Source: Xanthomonas translucens pv. translucens DSM 18974
GTDB taxonomy: Bacteria; Pseudomonadota; Gammaproteobacteria; Xanthomonadales; Xanthomonadaceae
Length of the DNA: 29,550 nucleotides
Assembly: GCF_000331775.1 (NCBI RefSeq)
Contig: NZ_CAPJ01000365.1
Location: forward strand, 1-29,550
Reading direction: 5' to 3'
The translations under genes and the position numbers were made by a program. Shown piece after piece: positions 1 to 7,619 of this stretch. The notes below the pieces were generated by a model. It saw only the letters and a list, made by a program, of their open reading frames with translations, ran no database searches and was not told where the DNA came from. Within the stretch, counting starts at the first letter, position 1. Each line of letters opens with the position of its first letter.

Positions 1-1
1 G

Positions 2-985
2 GCGTTGCCGCGCGCCCGGGCCGCGGCCAGCAACGGGGTTGCGCCGCTGCCGCGCGGCGCGGCGCGGGTGATTTCGACCTGGGATTTCGGGGTCGCGGCC
101 AACCAGGCGGCGTGGCAGGTGCTGGCGCGCGGTGGCGCGGCGCTGGATGCGGTGGAGGCCGGGGTGAAGGTGCCGGAGGCCGATCCGAACAATCCCACCG
201 TCGGGCTGGGCGGCTATCCCGATCGCGATGGGCGGGTCACGCTCGATGCCTGCATCATGGATCACACCGGCGGCTGCGGGTCGGTGGCGTCGCTGGAGGA
301 CATCGTGCATGCGATCTCGGTGGCGCGGCGGGTGATGGAGAAGACGCCGCACGTGATGCTGGTCGGCGACGGCGCGCTGCAGTTCGCGCTGGCGCAGGGC
401 TTCGAGCGCACCAGGTTGCTCACGCCGTCGTCGGAAAAGGCGTGGAAGGCGTGGCTGAAGACGTCCAAATACGCGCCGGAGGCGAACATCGAGAACCGCG
501 CCTACCAGCAGGGCACGCTGCCCGGGGGGAAGGATAACCACGACACCATCGGCATGCTGGCGCTGGATGCGCACGGCAATCTGTCCGGCGCCTGCACCAC
601 CAGCGGCATGGCGTGGAAGATGCACGGGCGGGTGGGCGACAGTCCGATCATCGGCGCCGGTCTTTACGTGGACAACGAGGTCGGTGGGGCGACCTCCACC
701 GGCGTCGGCGAGGAAGTGATCCGCAATGTCGGCAGTTTCGCGGTGGTGGAGAGGATGCGCCAGGGCAAGAGTCCGGCCGAGGCCTGCCGCGAGGTGGTGA
801 TGCGCATCGTGCGGCGCAAGCCGCAGTTGACCCGCGACCTGCAGGTCGGCTTCCTGGCAATGAACAGGCGCGGTGAGGTCGGTGCGTTCGCGATCCAGCC
901 CGGTTTCAGTTACGCGGTCTGCGACGCGCAGCGGCAGGATCTGCTGCTGCCGGGGCAGAGCCATTTCGCGACGTCGGCCGCATGA
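2..985 (+). CDS. N4-(beta-N-acetylglucosaminyl)-L-asparaginase (glycosylasparaginase), 5' end outside window
   Basis: An Ntn-hydrolase of the glycosylasparaginase family, which cleaves the GlcNAc-Asn bond left at the end of N-glycan degradation. The nucleophile threonine of the HDTIGM motif is visible at codon 545-547. The precursor would be cut before this Thr to give alpha and beta chains. Downstream, the TTSGMAWK and GRVGDSP blocks followed by GAGLYVDN form the typical substrate pocket. The frame is open to the left edge. The first residues (ALPRARAAASNG) look like the end of a signal peptide, so the TTG at 5 is probably not the true start and the gene is truncated by the window. Its stop overlaps the cutC start by 4 bp (ATGA), implying translational coupling. 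Family identity is firm. Periplasmic location and a role in host glycoprotein use are inferred. Confidence 0.9.
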   Translation, partial: ALPRARAAASNGVAPLPRGAARVISTWDFGVAANQAAWQVLARGGAALDAVEAGVKVPEADPNNPTVGLGGYPDRDGRVTLDACIMDHTGGCGSVASLEDIVHAISVARRVMEKTPHVMLVGDGALQFALAQGFERTRLLTPSSEKAWKAWLKTSKYAPEANIENRAYQQGTLPGGKDNHDTIGMLALDAHGNLSGACTTSGMAWKMHGRVGDSPIIGAGLYVDNEVGGATSTGVGEEVIRNVGSFAVVERMRQGKSPAEACREVVMRIVRRKPQLTRDLQVGFLAMNRRGEVGAFAIQPGFSYAVCDAQRQDLLLPGQSHFATSAA

Positions 986-1722
986 GCCGGGTCGTGCCGA
1001 TTGGGCTGGAAGTGGCCGCCGATTCGATCGGTTCGGCGCTGGCGGCGCAGGCCGGCGGGGCGATGCGGGTGGAACTGTGCGGCGGCCTGGACGGCGGCGG
1101 GCTGACGCCGTCGTTCGGCACGCTGGCGGTGCTGCGCGATCGCCTGACCATTCCGCTGTACGTGCTGATCCGCCCGCGGGTCGGCGATTTCGTGTTCGAC
1201 GAGGCCGAGGTGGAGGCGATGCGCCGCGACGTGGAGCAGTGCGTACGGCTGGGCTGCGACGGGGTGGTGCTGGGCGCGCTGGATCCGGCTGGCGAAGTGG
1301 ATATGGCGACGATGCGGGTGCTGATCGCGGCGGCCTGCGGCTTGGGCGTGACCTTCCATCGGGCGATCGATGTCAGTGCCGATCCGTCGCGGGCGCTGGA
1401 GGATGCGATCGCGCTTGGGTGCGAGCGGGTGCTGACCTCGGGTGCGCGGGCGACCGCACTGGACGGCATCGGCACCATCGCCGCGCTGCTGCACCAGGCC
1501 GACGGGCGCATCGGCGTGATGCCGGGGGCCGGTGTGTCCGAGCAGAATGTGCGTGCTTTGCGGGTGGGGACCGGGGCGCGTGAGTTTCATGCCTCGGCGC
1601 GCAGTCCGGTCGTCGCGCAGGTGCATGCCCGGCATGCGTACATTCGCGATCTGGGCGGCGATTATCAGCGCACCGACGTTGCGCGCGTGCGCCGCATCGT
1701 GGCGGCGTTGCAGCAGCCATAG
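982..1722 (+). CDS. cutC: CutC family protein (copper homeostasis protein CutC)
   Basis: A 246-residue TIM-barrel protein of the CutC family, the usual length. Family blocks are visible: ELCGGLDGGGLTPS at residues 31-44, IRPR at 63-66 and TFHRAID at 124-130. There is no signal peptide, so it should be cytoplasmic. The name comes from E. coli copper-tolerance work, and the biochemical role is still disputed. Because it overlaps the glycosylasparaginase stop by 4 bp, it is almost certainly co-translated with a sugar/amide-catabolic enzyme, which fits poorly with a simple copper role. No metal-binding cysteine or histidine cluster stands out. Confidence 0.92.
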   Translation: MSRVVPIGLEVAADSIGSALAAQAGGAMRVELCGGLDGGGLTPSFGTLAVLRDRLTIPLYVLIRPRVGDFVFDEAEVEAMRRDVEQCVRLGCDGVVLGALDPAGEVDMATMRVLIAAACGLGVTFHRAIDVSADPSRALEDAIALGCERVLTSGARATALDGIGTIAALLHQADGRIGVMPGAGVSEQNVRALRVGTGAREFHASARSPVVAQVHARHAYIRDLGGDYQRTDVARVRRIVAALQQP

Positions 1723-2105
1723 CGGCCCTGGGGCATACCGCGCGGAGGCACCGGCCAACGTCCCGGACGTCATGACCGGCATCACGCGCCGCGCAGGATC
1801 GCTATGGCCGGTTTGCAGAAGCGCGCCCGATCTGTGGGAGCCGACCTAGTCCTGTGCCCGTTGTGCATGGGCATGCGCATCGGCTTGCTCGGGGACATAT
1901 GCGCTGGCGGATGCGTCGGAGCGCGTTTTTGCGTGCTTGGCTCCGAGCCAGCGTGCTCGCGCCGATGGCGAAATCCACCGCAGTCGTCGCGGCGGTCATC
2001 TGCTGACGGGGATTCTTCAGGGCCAACTAACGACATCCGCGCCTGCCACGCGGCATCATTACCGCCGCCGCCAGCGGCCCCCCACCACGACGGATGCACT
2101 GCCCG
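1723..2105. other. Non-coding gap between cutC and the antiporter gene
   Basis: These 383 bp hold no reading frame I trust. The long minus-strand frame here is an Arg/Gln-rich antisense artefact of the antiporter gene. A short stretch around 1833-1845 (CTGTGGGAGCCGA) resembles one edge of a short interspersed repeat I associate with Xanthomonas genomes, but no opposing arm is present. The gap must contain the antiporter promoter, but I cannot point to a convincing -35/-10 pair. Confidence 0.5.
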
Positions 2106-3356
2106 ATGAGCCACGAACTGATCTACCTGCTGCTGATCTTCGCCCTGCTGGTGATCCCGCGCGCGCTGCAGCGCTTCAAGCTGCCTGCGCCGCTGACCTG
2201 CCTGCTGTTCGGCATTGTCGCGATGCTGGCGATGGGCGAGCGGGCGCATGATCCGGTGATCGTGCTGCTGGCCACGCTCGGCATCTCCTCGCTGTTCCTG
2301 TTCGCCGGTCTGGAGGTGGACCCGAAGGCGCTGCGCCGCGGAATGTGGCCGCTGCTGCTGCATCTGCTGGTGCGCGGCGGCACCTTGTTCGGGGTCGGTT
2401 GGCTGGCCTGGCGCTACGCCGCGCTGCCGTGGCAGGCGGCCGGGTTGCTGGCGCTGGCCCTGCTGACCCCGTCCACCGGCTTCATCATCGATTCGCTGGG
2501 CCGGCTCGGGCTCAGCGAGGAGGAGCGCTTCTGGGTCACCAGCAAGGCTATCGCCGGCGAATTGCTGGCGTTGGCGGCGTTGTTCGTGATCCTGCAGGCC
2601 GGCGATCCCTGGCGGATGGGTCTGTCCAGCCTGGCGCTGCTGGCGATGCTGGTCGGCCTGCCGCTGCTGTTCGTGGCGCTGGGGCGCTGGGTGGCGCCGC
2701 AGGCGCCCGGGTCGGAGTTCTCGCTGCTGGTGATGGTCGGGCTGATCGCCGCCTACATCACCTATTCGCTGGGCGTGTACTACCTGGTCGGCGCGTTCAT
2801 CGCCGGGCTGGTCGCGCGCCTGCTGCGCCAGCGCATGCCGCTGCTGGCCTCCGACGAGAACCTGCAGGCGGTGCGGCTGTTCGCTTCGTTCTTCGTGCCG
2901 TTCTACTTCTTCAATGCCGGCACCAAGGTGCCGAGCGGGGCGCTGAGCCTGCGGGCGCTGGGACTGGGCCTGGCGCTGACCGCGTGCGTGCTGCCGTTGC
3001 GTATCGGCATCGTCTGGCTGCAGCGGCGGCTGCTGTTCGGCGAGGATGCGCGCAGCAGCCTGCGGGTGTCGCTGGCGCTGGCGCCGACCCTGATCTTCAC
3101 CCTGGTGCTGGCCGGGATCCTGCGCGAGCGCTTCGCCATCGCCGATACGCTGTTCGGCGCACTGCTGCTGTATGCGACGCTGAGCACGCTGCTGCCGTCG
3201 CTGCTGTTCCGCATGCCGTTCGACGTGGACCCGGTCGAGGCCGCGTCGCCGCCGGCGGCGCCGGCCCAGGGCCTGCTGGAGGCGCCGGTTGTGCAAGATC
3301 CGGCGCGGCCGCCGCTCGATCCGCCGCGGCCAGCGCTGCCGCAGGCGGTCGTTTGA
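2106..3356 (+). CDS. Sodium/proton antiporter family protein (CPA2, Kef-type membrane domain)
   Basis: A polytopic inner-membrane protein of about 416 residues made almost entirely of hydrophobic helices, with the look of the Na+/H+ exchanger domain (PF00999) in CPA2/Kef-type transporters. Signature segments are LFLFAGLEVDPKAL near the second repeat unit, LLTPSTGFIIDSLG, and a VYYLVGAFIAGLVARLLRQ segment. No C-terminal TrkA-N nucleotide-binding domain is present, so this is the transporter unit alone. It ends in a proline/alanine-rich cytoplasmic tail of about 45 residues. I prefer the ATG at 2106 (MSHELIYLL) to the in-frame ATG at 2094, because the first helix then begins directly. Neither start has a clear ribosome-binding site. 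Substrate (Na+, K+ or other) cannot be told from sequence. Confidence 0.85.
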   Translation: MSHELIYLLLIFALLVIPRALQRFKLPAPLTCLLFGIVAMLAMGERAHDPVIVLLATLGISSLFLFAGLEVDPKALRRGMWPLLLHLLVRGGTLFGVGWLAWRYAALPWQAAGLLALALLTPSTGFIIDSLGRLGLSEEERFWVTSKAIAGELLALAALFVILQAGDPWRMGLSSLALLAMLVGLPLLFVALGRWVAPQAPGSEFSLLVMVGLIAAYITYSLGVYYLVGAFIAGLVARLLRQRMPLLASDENLQAVRLFASFFVPFYFFNAGTKVPSGALSLRALGLGLALTACVLPLRIGIVWLQRRLLFGEDARSSLRVSLALAPTLIFTLVLAGILRERFAIADTLFGALLLYATLSTLLPSLLFRMPFDVDPVEAASPPAAPAQGLLEAPVVQDPARPPLDPPRPALPQAVV

Positions 3357-3499
3357 GCGGCCCGCGGTTTCCGAACCTGTGCAGCGCCGCTGCGGCCCGC
3401 CGGGGAATGCAGGACAGGGCGCCATGCGCCGGTATCGCTTGAAAGCCGGCGCCCGGGCCCCATACTGGCTGCCTGTGTTCCTTTCGCGTTTTTGCCGCC

Positions 3500-3834
3500 A
3501 TGCCGATCTATGCCTTCCAATGCGCCGAGTGCGGTCACAGCTTCGACCGCCTGCAGAAACTGTCCGATCCCGATCCGGATGCCTGTCCGTCGTGCGGGGC
3601 GTCCGCGGTCAAGCGCCAGCTGACCGCACCGTCGTTCCGCCTGTCCGGCAGCGGCTGGTACGAGACCGACTTCAAGAAGGACGGCGACAAGAAGCGCAAC
3701 CTGGCCGAGTCCGGCAGCGGCAGTGCAGGCGAGGCCAAGCCGGCCGCCGCGGCCGCCCCACCGACAATGCGCCCAAGCCTGCCGCAGCACCGGCGGCCAC
3801 GCCGGCACCCGCCGCCAAGCCCGCCGCGACCTGA
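3500..3834 (+). pseudogene. FmdB-family zinc-ribbon protein with an apparent -1 frameshift in its tail
   Basis: A small zinc-ribbon protein of the FmdB/CxxC_CxxC_SSSS family. The start MPIYAFQC is diagnostic, and the zinc ligands are C8, C11, C29 and C32. The frame is normal through about residue 85. After the C-run at 3756-3759 the original frame would run antisense through the next gene to 4591. The frame one base back instead gives a natural Ala/Pro/Lys tail and stops with TGA at 3832-3834, just before a hairpin. One missing C in the run explains this, giving a restored protein of 111 residues. It may be a real mutation, a sequencing error in GC-rich DNA, or slippage. The zinc ribbon itself is intact, so function may survive. 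The family's role is poorly defined; it often neighbours aspS in proteobacteria. Confidence 0.85.
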
Positions 3835-3862
3835 GCAGGGCGTCCCGGAGCAGGGTGTCCCG
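3833..3862. repeat. 15-bp tandem duplication after fmdB
   Basis: Two near-identical 15-mers, GAGCAGGGCGTCCCG and GAGCAGGGTGTCCCG, lie head to tail and differ at one base. The first overlaps the fmdB stop codon. It looks like a recent local duplication with no evident function. Confidence 0.8.
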
Positions 3863-3867
3863 GAAAT

Positions 3868-3901
3868 GCAAACGGCCCGCAGTCGCCTCCGGGCCGTTTG
3901 C
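3868..3901. terminator. Bidirectional hairpin between the convergent fmdB and DUF3011 genes
   Basis: GCAAACGGCCC and GGGCCGTTTGC form an 11-bp perfect stem around a loop of about 12 nt, sitting between two converging stop codons. The A/T-rich stem base supplies a short U stretch in either direction, as expected for a shared intrinsic terminator. Confidence 0.7.
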
Positions 3902-3919
3902 GTTCCTGCACAGCGGGAT

Positions 3920-4876
3920 TCAGCGCGCGCCGAAGCGCGCCCGGCAGCCTTCCTTGACCCACACCGCATTGCCCTCGTAGCCCCAGTTGCGGCCCTCGAC
4001 GCATGTGGTGCCGGACAACTGCTGGATCACGCTCGGGCGGCCCTGGCCGCGATCCCAGGCGCAACTGCGCAGGCGCTTGTCGTCGCTACTGCAGGTCACC
4101 GAGTAGTCGTCGCCGGACGGCGGGCGGCCCGGATCCCAGCCGCCGCCGCCGCGGCCTTCGGCGAACTCGCCGCGGCAGCCGTCGTCCACCCACACCGTGC
4201 CGTCGCGCTGGCCCCAGCTGCGGCCTTCGATGCAGCGGGTGTCGGACAGCTGCCGGACCAGCACCGCATTGCGCCAGCCGGTATTGCAGACGCGCTGGCG
4301 CTGGTCCTGGCTCTCGCAGCGAATGGTGCCGCCGGGGCCGCGGCCGGGACCAGGGCCAGGCCCGCCGCTGTCGCCCCAACCGCCGCGGCCCTCGGCGAAG
4401 CGGCCTCGGCAGCCGCCGTCCACCCACACCACGCCGGGGCCGGAACCCCAGGTCTGGCCTTCGATGCACGGCGAGTCCGACAGCGCACCGACCAGCCGCG
4501 CGCGGCCGCGGAACGGGGTCGCGCACTGGCGGCGCTTGCGGTCGTTGCTGGAGCAGGCGACGGTCTGTGCGTCGAAGCCCGGCTGCGGTAGCCACTGGCC
4601 GCTGCTGCCGCGCAGCGAGGTGGAGATGTCCTGCTGGATGCGGCCGAAGCCCCAGCCGCGGTCGATCTGGTCCAGGTAGAACTCCAACTGGTCGTCGGGG
4701 ATCTGCCGGCCGCGGGTCTGGTCGGCGTATTCGCGCTCGATCACCCGCACCCGGCTCGGCATCGACAGCTGCCGCAGGTCCTCCGGCGCGTAAGCGCGCG
4801 CGCTTTGCGCGACCACCGGCCCGCTGGCCAAGGCCAGTCCGGCCATCAACAACCAACCGCTCAGTTGCTTCAACAT
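3920..4876 (-). CDS. Secreted protein with three DUF3011 repeats
   Basis: A 318-residue exported protein. The N-terminus (MLKQLSGWLL...VVAQ) is a signal peptide likely cut near residue 24. After a charged helical stretch come three homologous blocks at about 105-160, 184-238 and 259-315. Each has four cysteines and the pattern C..D/S..C....LS...C.EG..WG....VWV..GCR..F, matching DUF3011. Gly/Pro-rich linkers separate them, and even cysteine numbers suggest a disulfide within each block. The start at 4876 has a strong site (GGAGGGG) about 5 nt upstream, and a TATAGT -10-like box lies 33 nt before the ATG. It is convergent with fmdB and divergent from aspS. The function of DUF3011 is unknown; a periplasmic or surface binding role is a guess. 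Confidence 0.85.
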   Translation of the reverse strand: MLKQLSGWLLMAGLALASGPVVAQSARAYAPEDLRQLSMPSRVRVIEREYADQTRGRQIPDDQLEFYLDQIDRGWGFGRIQQDISTSLRGSSGQWLPQPGFDAQTVACSSNDRKRRQCATPFRGRARLVGALSDSPCIEGQTWGSGPGVVWVDGGCRGRFAEGRGGWGDSGGPGPGPGRGPGGTIRCESQDQRQRVCNTGWRNAVLVRQLSDTRCIEGRSWGQRDGTVWVDDGCRGEFAEGRGGGGWDPGRPPSGDDYSVTCSSDDKRLRSCAWDRGQGRPSVIQQLSGTTCVEGRNWGYEGNAVWVKEGCRARFGAR

Positions 4877-4908
4877 GGGTCCCCTCCGATGCCCGTGACG
4901 GTGGGCGG

Positions 4909-4914
4909 ACTATA
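4909..4914 (-). promoter_or_regulatory. Candidate -10 box for the DUF3011 gene
   Basis: TATAGT on the minus strand, 33 nt upstream of the ATG at 4876, is a 5/6 match to the sigma-70 -10 consensus in a GC-rich background. The matching -35 is weak (CTGGCC at 17-bp spacing). Confidence 0.4.
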
Positions 4915-5034
4915 GCCTCACGGAAACTTAAGGCCAGGTGAGTTGCGGCGCGATTTGCCCGGGCCGGCGCCGCGCCGCAGAATATCAGGCTTGCCGGCGC
5001 GTTCTGCGCCGGCGGCCCCACCTTGGAGTTTACG

Positions 5035-6792
5035 ATGCGTACCCACTTCTGCGGCCTGGTCGACGAGACCTTGATCGGCCAAACCGTCACGCTGGCCGGC
5101 TGGACCGATGTCGCCCGCAATCTCGGCGGGGTCTGCTTCATCGACCTGCGCGACCACGAGGGCATCGTCCAGGTGACGGTGGAGCCGGAGAGCGCGGAGG
5201 TGTTCGCGGTCGCCGCCTCGCTGGGCTATGAGGACGTGCTGCAGGTGGAAGGCGTGGTGCGCGCGCGGCATGCGGTCAACGACAAGCTGCGCAGCGGCAA
5301 GGTCGAGGTGATCGCTACCCGCATCACCATCCTCAACAAAGCCGCGCCGCTGCCGTTCCATGCGCACGAGAACCCGGGCGAGGAAACCCGCCTGAAGTAC
5401 CGCTACCTGGATCTGCGCCGCCCGGAGATGCAGCGCATGCAGCGCACCCGCATCAAGCTGGTACAGGCGCTGCGCCGCTATCTGGACGAGCGCGGCTTCC
5501 AGGACATCGAAACTCCGATCCTGACCAAGGCCACCCCGGAAGGCGCGCGCGACTTCCTGGTGCCGGCGCGCATGCATCCGGGCGAGTTCTACGCCTTGCC
5601 GCAGAGCCCGCAGCTGTTCAAGCAGATCCTGATGGTGGCCGGCTTCGACCGCTACTACCAGATCGCGCGCTGCTTCCGCGACGAGGCGCTGCGCGCCGAC
5701 CGCCAGCTCGAGTTCACTCAGCTCGACATGGAATTCGCCTTCGTGCGCGAGCGCGACGTACAGGATGCGGTGGAGCAGATGATCCGTCACATCTTCAAGC
5801 AGGTGGTGGATGTGGAACTGGCTGCCGAATTCCCGCGCATGACCTGGGCCGAGGCGATGCGCCGCTTCGGCTCGGACAAGCCGGATCTGCGCATCGGCCT
5901 GGAACTGGTCGATGTGGCCGAACTGGTCAAGAGCAGCGAGTTCAAGGTGTTCGCCGATGCCGCCGCCGATGCCGAAGGCCGCGTCGCCGCGCTGCGCATT
6001 CCCGGCGGCGCAACGCTGTCGCGCAAGCAGATCGACGAGTACGCCGCGCACGCGGCCAAGTACGGCGCCAAGGGTCTGGCTTACATCAAGGTGTCGGAGA
6101 CCGGCGAAATCAGCTCGCCGATCGCCAAGTTCTTCTCCGAAGCGGCCTTCGCTGCACTGGTCAAGCACGTCGGCGCCGGCAACGGCGACATCGTGTTCTT
6201 CGGCGCCGGCGGCTACAACACCGTCTCCGATTTCATGGGCGCGCTGCGGCTGAAGGCCGGCAAGGACTTCAGCCTGGTCGCCGCCGGCTGGGCGCCGCTG
6301 TGGGTCACCGATTTCCCGATGTTCGAATGGGACGAGGACGCGCAGCGCTACGTCGCCCTGCATCACCCCTTCACCGCACCGGCGGTGGACGACATCGCGC
6401 AGCTGCGCACGCACGCCAGGACCGCGGTGTCGCGCGGCTACGACATGGTGCTCAACGGCAATGAAATCGGCGGCGGTTCGATCCGCATCCACCGTCCGCA
6501 GATGCAGAGCGCGGTGTTCGAACTGCTCGGCATCGGCGCCGAGGAAGCGCGCGCCAAGTTCGGCTTCCTGCTCGACGCGCTGAACTACGGTGCGCCGCCG
6601 CACGGCGGCATCGCCTTCGGCATCGACCGCATCGCCGCGCTGATGGCCGGCACCGAATCGATCCGCGACGTGATCCCGTTCCCCAAGACCACCGGTGCGC
6701 AGGACCTGATGACCGACGCGCCGTCGCCGATTGCCGATGCGCAGCTGGCCGAAGTGCATGTGCAGGTGCGTGCCAAGCCGGTGCAGGGCTGA
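5035..6792 (+). CDS. aspS: Aspartyl-tRNA synthetase
   Basis: Class II aspartyl-tRNA synthetase, 585 residues, which charges tRNA-Asp in the cytoplasm. An N-terminal OB-fold anticodon domain (from MRTHFCG, about residues 1-105) is followed by the catalytic core. Motif 2 is CFRDE at about 213-217 with FTQLDMEF after it. The bacterial GAD insertion lies in the middle. Motif 3 is GIAFGIDR ending at R532. The residue aligned with His31 of the non-discriminating Pseudomonas enzyme is Leu here, as in E. coli, which hints at a discriminating enzyme, but one position does not settle it. I chose the ATG at 5035 over an in-frame TTG at 5023 because it matches family N-termini and has TTGGAG 8 nt upstream. 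A GNAT gene follows 3 bp after the stop. Confidence 0.98.
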   Translation: MRTHFCGLVDETLIGQTVTLAGWTDVARNLGGVCFIDLRDHEGIVQVTVEPESAEVFAVAASLGYEDVLQVEGVVRARHAVNDKLRSGKVEVIATRITILNKAAPLPFHAHENPGEETRLKYRYLDLRRPEMQRMQRTRIKLVQALRRYLDERGFQDIETPILTKATPEGARDFLVPARMHPGEFYALPQSPQLFKQILMVAGFDRYYQIARCFRDEALRADRQLEFTQLDMEFAFVRERDVQDAVEQMIRHIFKQVVDVELAAEFPRMTWAEAMRRFGSDKPDLRIGLELVDVAELVKSSEFKVFADAAADAEGRVAALRIPGGATLSRKQIDEYAAHAAKYGAKGLAYIKVSETGEISSPIAKFFSEAAFAALVKHVGAGNGDIVFFGAGGYNTVSDFMGALRLKAGKDFSLVAAGWAPLWVTDFPMFEWDEDAQRYVALHHPFTAPAVDDIAQLRTHARTAVSRGYDMVLNGNEIGGGSIRIHRPQMQSAVFELLGIGAEEARAKFGFLLDALNYGAPPHGGIAFGIDRIAALMAGTESIRDVIPFPKTTGAQDLMTDAPSPIADAQLAEVHVQVRAKPVQG

Positions 6793-6795
6793 GCG

Positions 6796-7317
6796 ATGGC
6801 ATTGGCGATCCGCCAGGCCACCGCGGACGACGCTGCCACCCTGGCGGCGCTGGCCGCGGCCACCTTCACCGAGACCTTCGGGCATCTGTATTCGCCGCAG
6901 GACCTGCATGGCTTCCTCGACCAGACCTACACCGCCGCGCGGCAGCGCATCATCCTGCAGCATCCGGACTACGCGATCTGGCTGCTCGAGGACGACGGCG
7001 TGGCGGTGGGCCATGCTGCGGCCGGCCCCTGCGGCCTGCCGCATGCCGAGGTGCAGCCCGGCGACGGCGAACTGAAGCGGCTGTATCTGCTGCGTTCGCA
7101 CCAGAACAGCGGCTGGGGCAGCCGCCTGTTCGAAACCGCGCTGGCCTGGCTGGAACGCGACGGCCCGCGCACGCTGTGGATCGGCGTGTGGTCGGAAAAC
7201 TTCGGCGCGCAGCGTTTCTACGCGCGCTACGGCTTCGAGAAGGTCGGCAGCTACGAGTTCCCGGTCGGGCAGACCCGCGACCTGGAGTTCATTCTGCGCC
7301 GCGTGTCGCGGCGCTAG
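6796..7317 (+). CDS. GNAT family N-acetyltransferase
   Basis: A 173-residue acetyl-CoA-dependent N-acetyltransferase. The N-terminus (ALAIRQATADDAATLAAL) is the usual first strand and helix. The acetyl-CoA pyrophosphate loop is seen in HQNSGWGSRL at about 105-114, after the RLYLLR strand. The C-terminal motif B is NFGAQRFYARYGFEKVG. The start lies 3 bp after the aspS stop, so it is probably transcribed and partly translated with aspS. The substrate is not evident: the family modifies antibiotics, polyamines, small amines or ribosomal protein termini. Confidence 0.9.
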   Translation: MALAIRQATADDAATLAALAAATFTETFGHLYSPQDLHGFLDQTYTAARQRIILQHPDYAIWLLEDDGVAVGHAAAGPCGLPHAEVQPGDGELKRLYLLRSHQNSGWGSRLFETALAWLERDGPRTLWIGVWSENFGAQRFYARYGFEKVGSYEFPVGQTRDLEFILRRVSRR

Positions 7318-7359
7318 CCTGGCCGCTGCCACACGGCCGTGCCGGCGTATCGCGTTGCA

Positions 7360-7375
7360 GGCGTTGCGCAACGCC
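7360..7375. repeat. Perfect 16-bp palindrome downstream of the GNAT gene
   Basis: GGCGTTGCGCAACGCC is a perfect palindrome 43 nt after the GNAT stop. It has no loop and no T-run, so it is a poor terminator and could be an operator or chance. No adjacent gene start suggests a regulator. Confidence 0.5.
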
Positions 7376-7502
7376 AACCAATACTAACGGCGTGTGCAAC
7401 GGCATCGCTTGCGCTGTAGCCGCCGTCGGCTTTGCAACGTGCTCTGCACGGCAATGAGCACGCGGCGCAGTACCTTGGTCAACCGCGACGCCTGCAGGCC
7501 AG

Positions 7503-7591
7503 CAGGGCGTGTCGCTCCGCGTCCATCTAGTCGTTCTCGGCGCAAATGCACCGCACAGCAACGAACACCTGGATCGGAACGACACGCCCTG
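7503..7591. repeat. 89-bp palindromic unit with imperfect inverted ends (REP/MITE-like)
   Basis: The ends CAGGGCGTGTCG and CGACACGCCCTG are perfect 12-bp inverted repeats. Allowing a few mismatches, the complementarity extends inward to about 21 bp per arm (TCCG..TCCA against TGGA.CGGA). The unit lies 28 bp from the 3' end of the metalloprotease gene and has no coding capacity. Size and structure fit a non-autonomous palindromic repeat. No target-site duplication is obvious. Confidence 0.6.
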
Positions 7592-7619
7592 TTGGAACGC
7601 GCTCTCGCCGGTCGCCCGG

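Larger units (their letters stand above)
7318..7619. other. Intergenic region with palindromes
   Basis: No gene is supported. It contains a perfect 16-bp palindrome at 7360-7375, a smaller inverted repeat around 7440-7462 (GTGCTC/GAGCAC), and the 89-bp palindromic unit annotated separately. All six frames give Arg-rich, low-complexity translations. Confidence 0.6.

Noticed and set aside
1782..3425. 547-codon minus-strand frame over the antiporter
   Set aside because: Gln/Arg-rich antisense translation with no family features.
3835..4591. Continuation of the fmdB frame to 4591
   Set aside because: It reads antisense through the DUF3011 gene after the frameshift; the -1 frame gives the natural end.
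4918..7377. 819-codon minus-strand frame over aspS and the GNAT gene
   Set aside because: An antisense artefact of high-GC codon use, His/Arg/Gln-rich without motifs.
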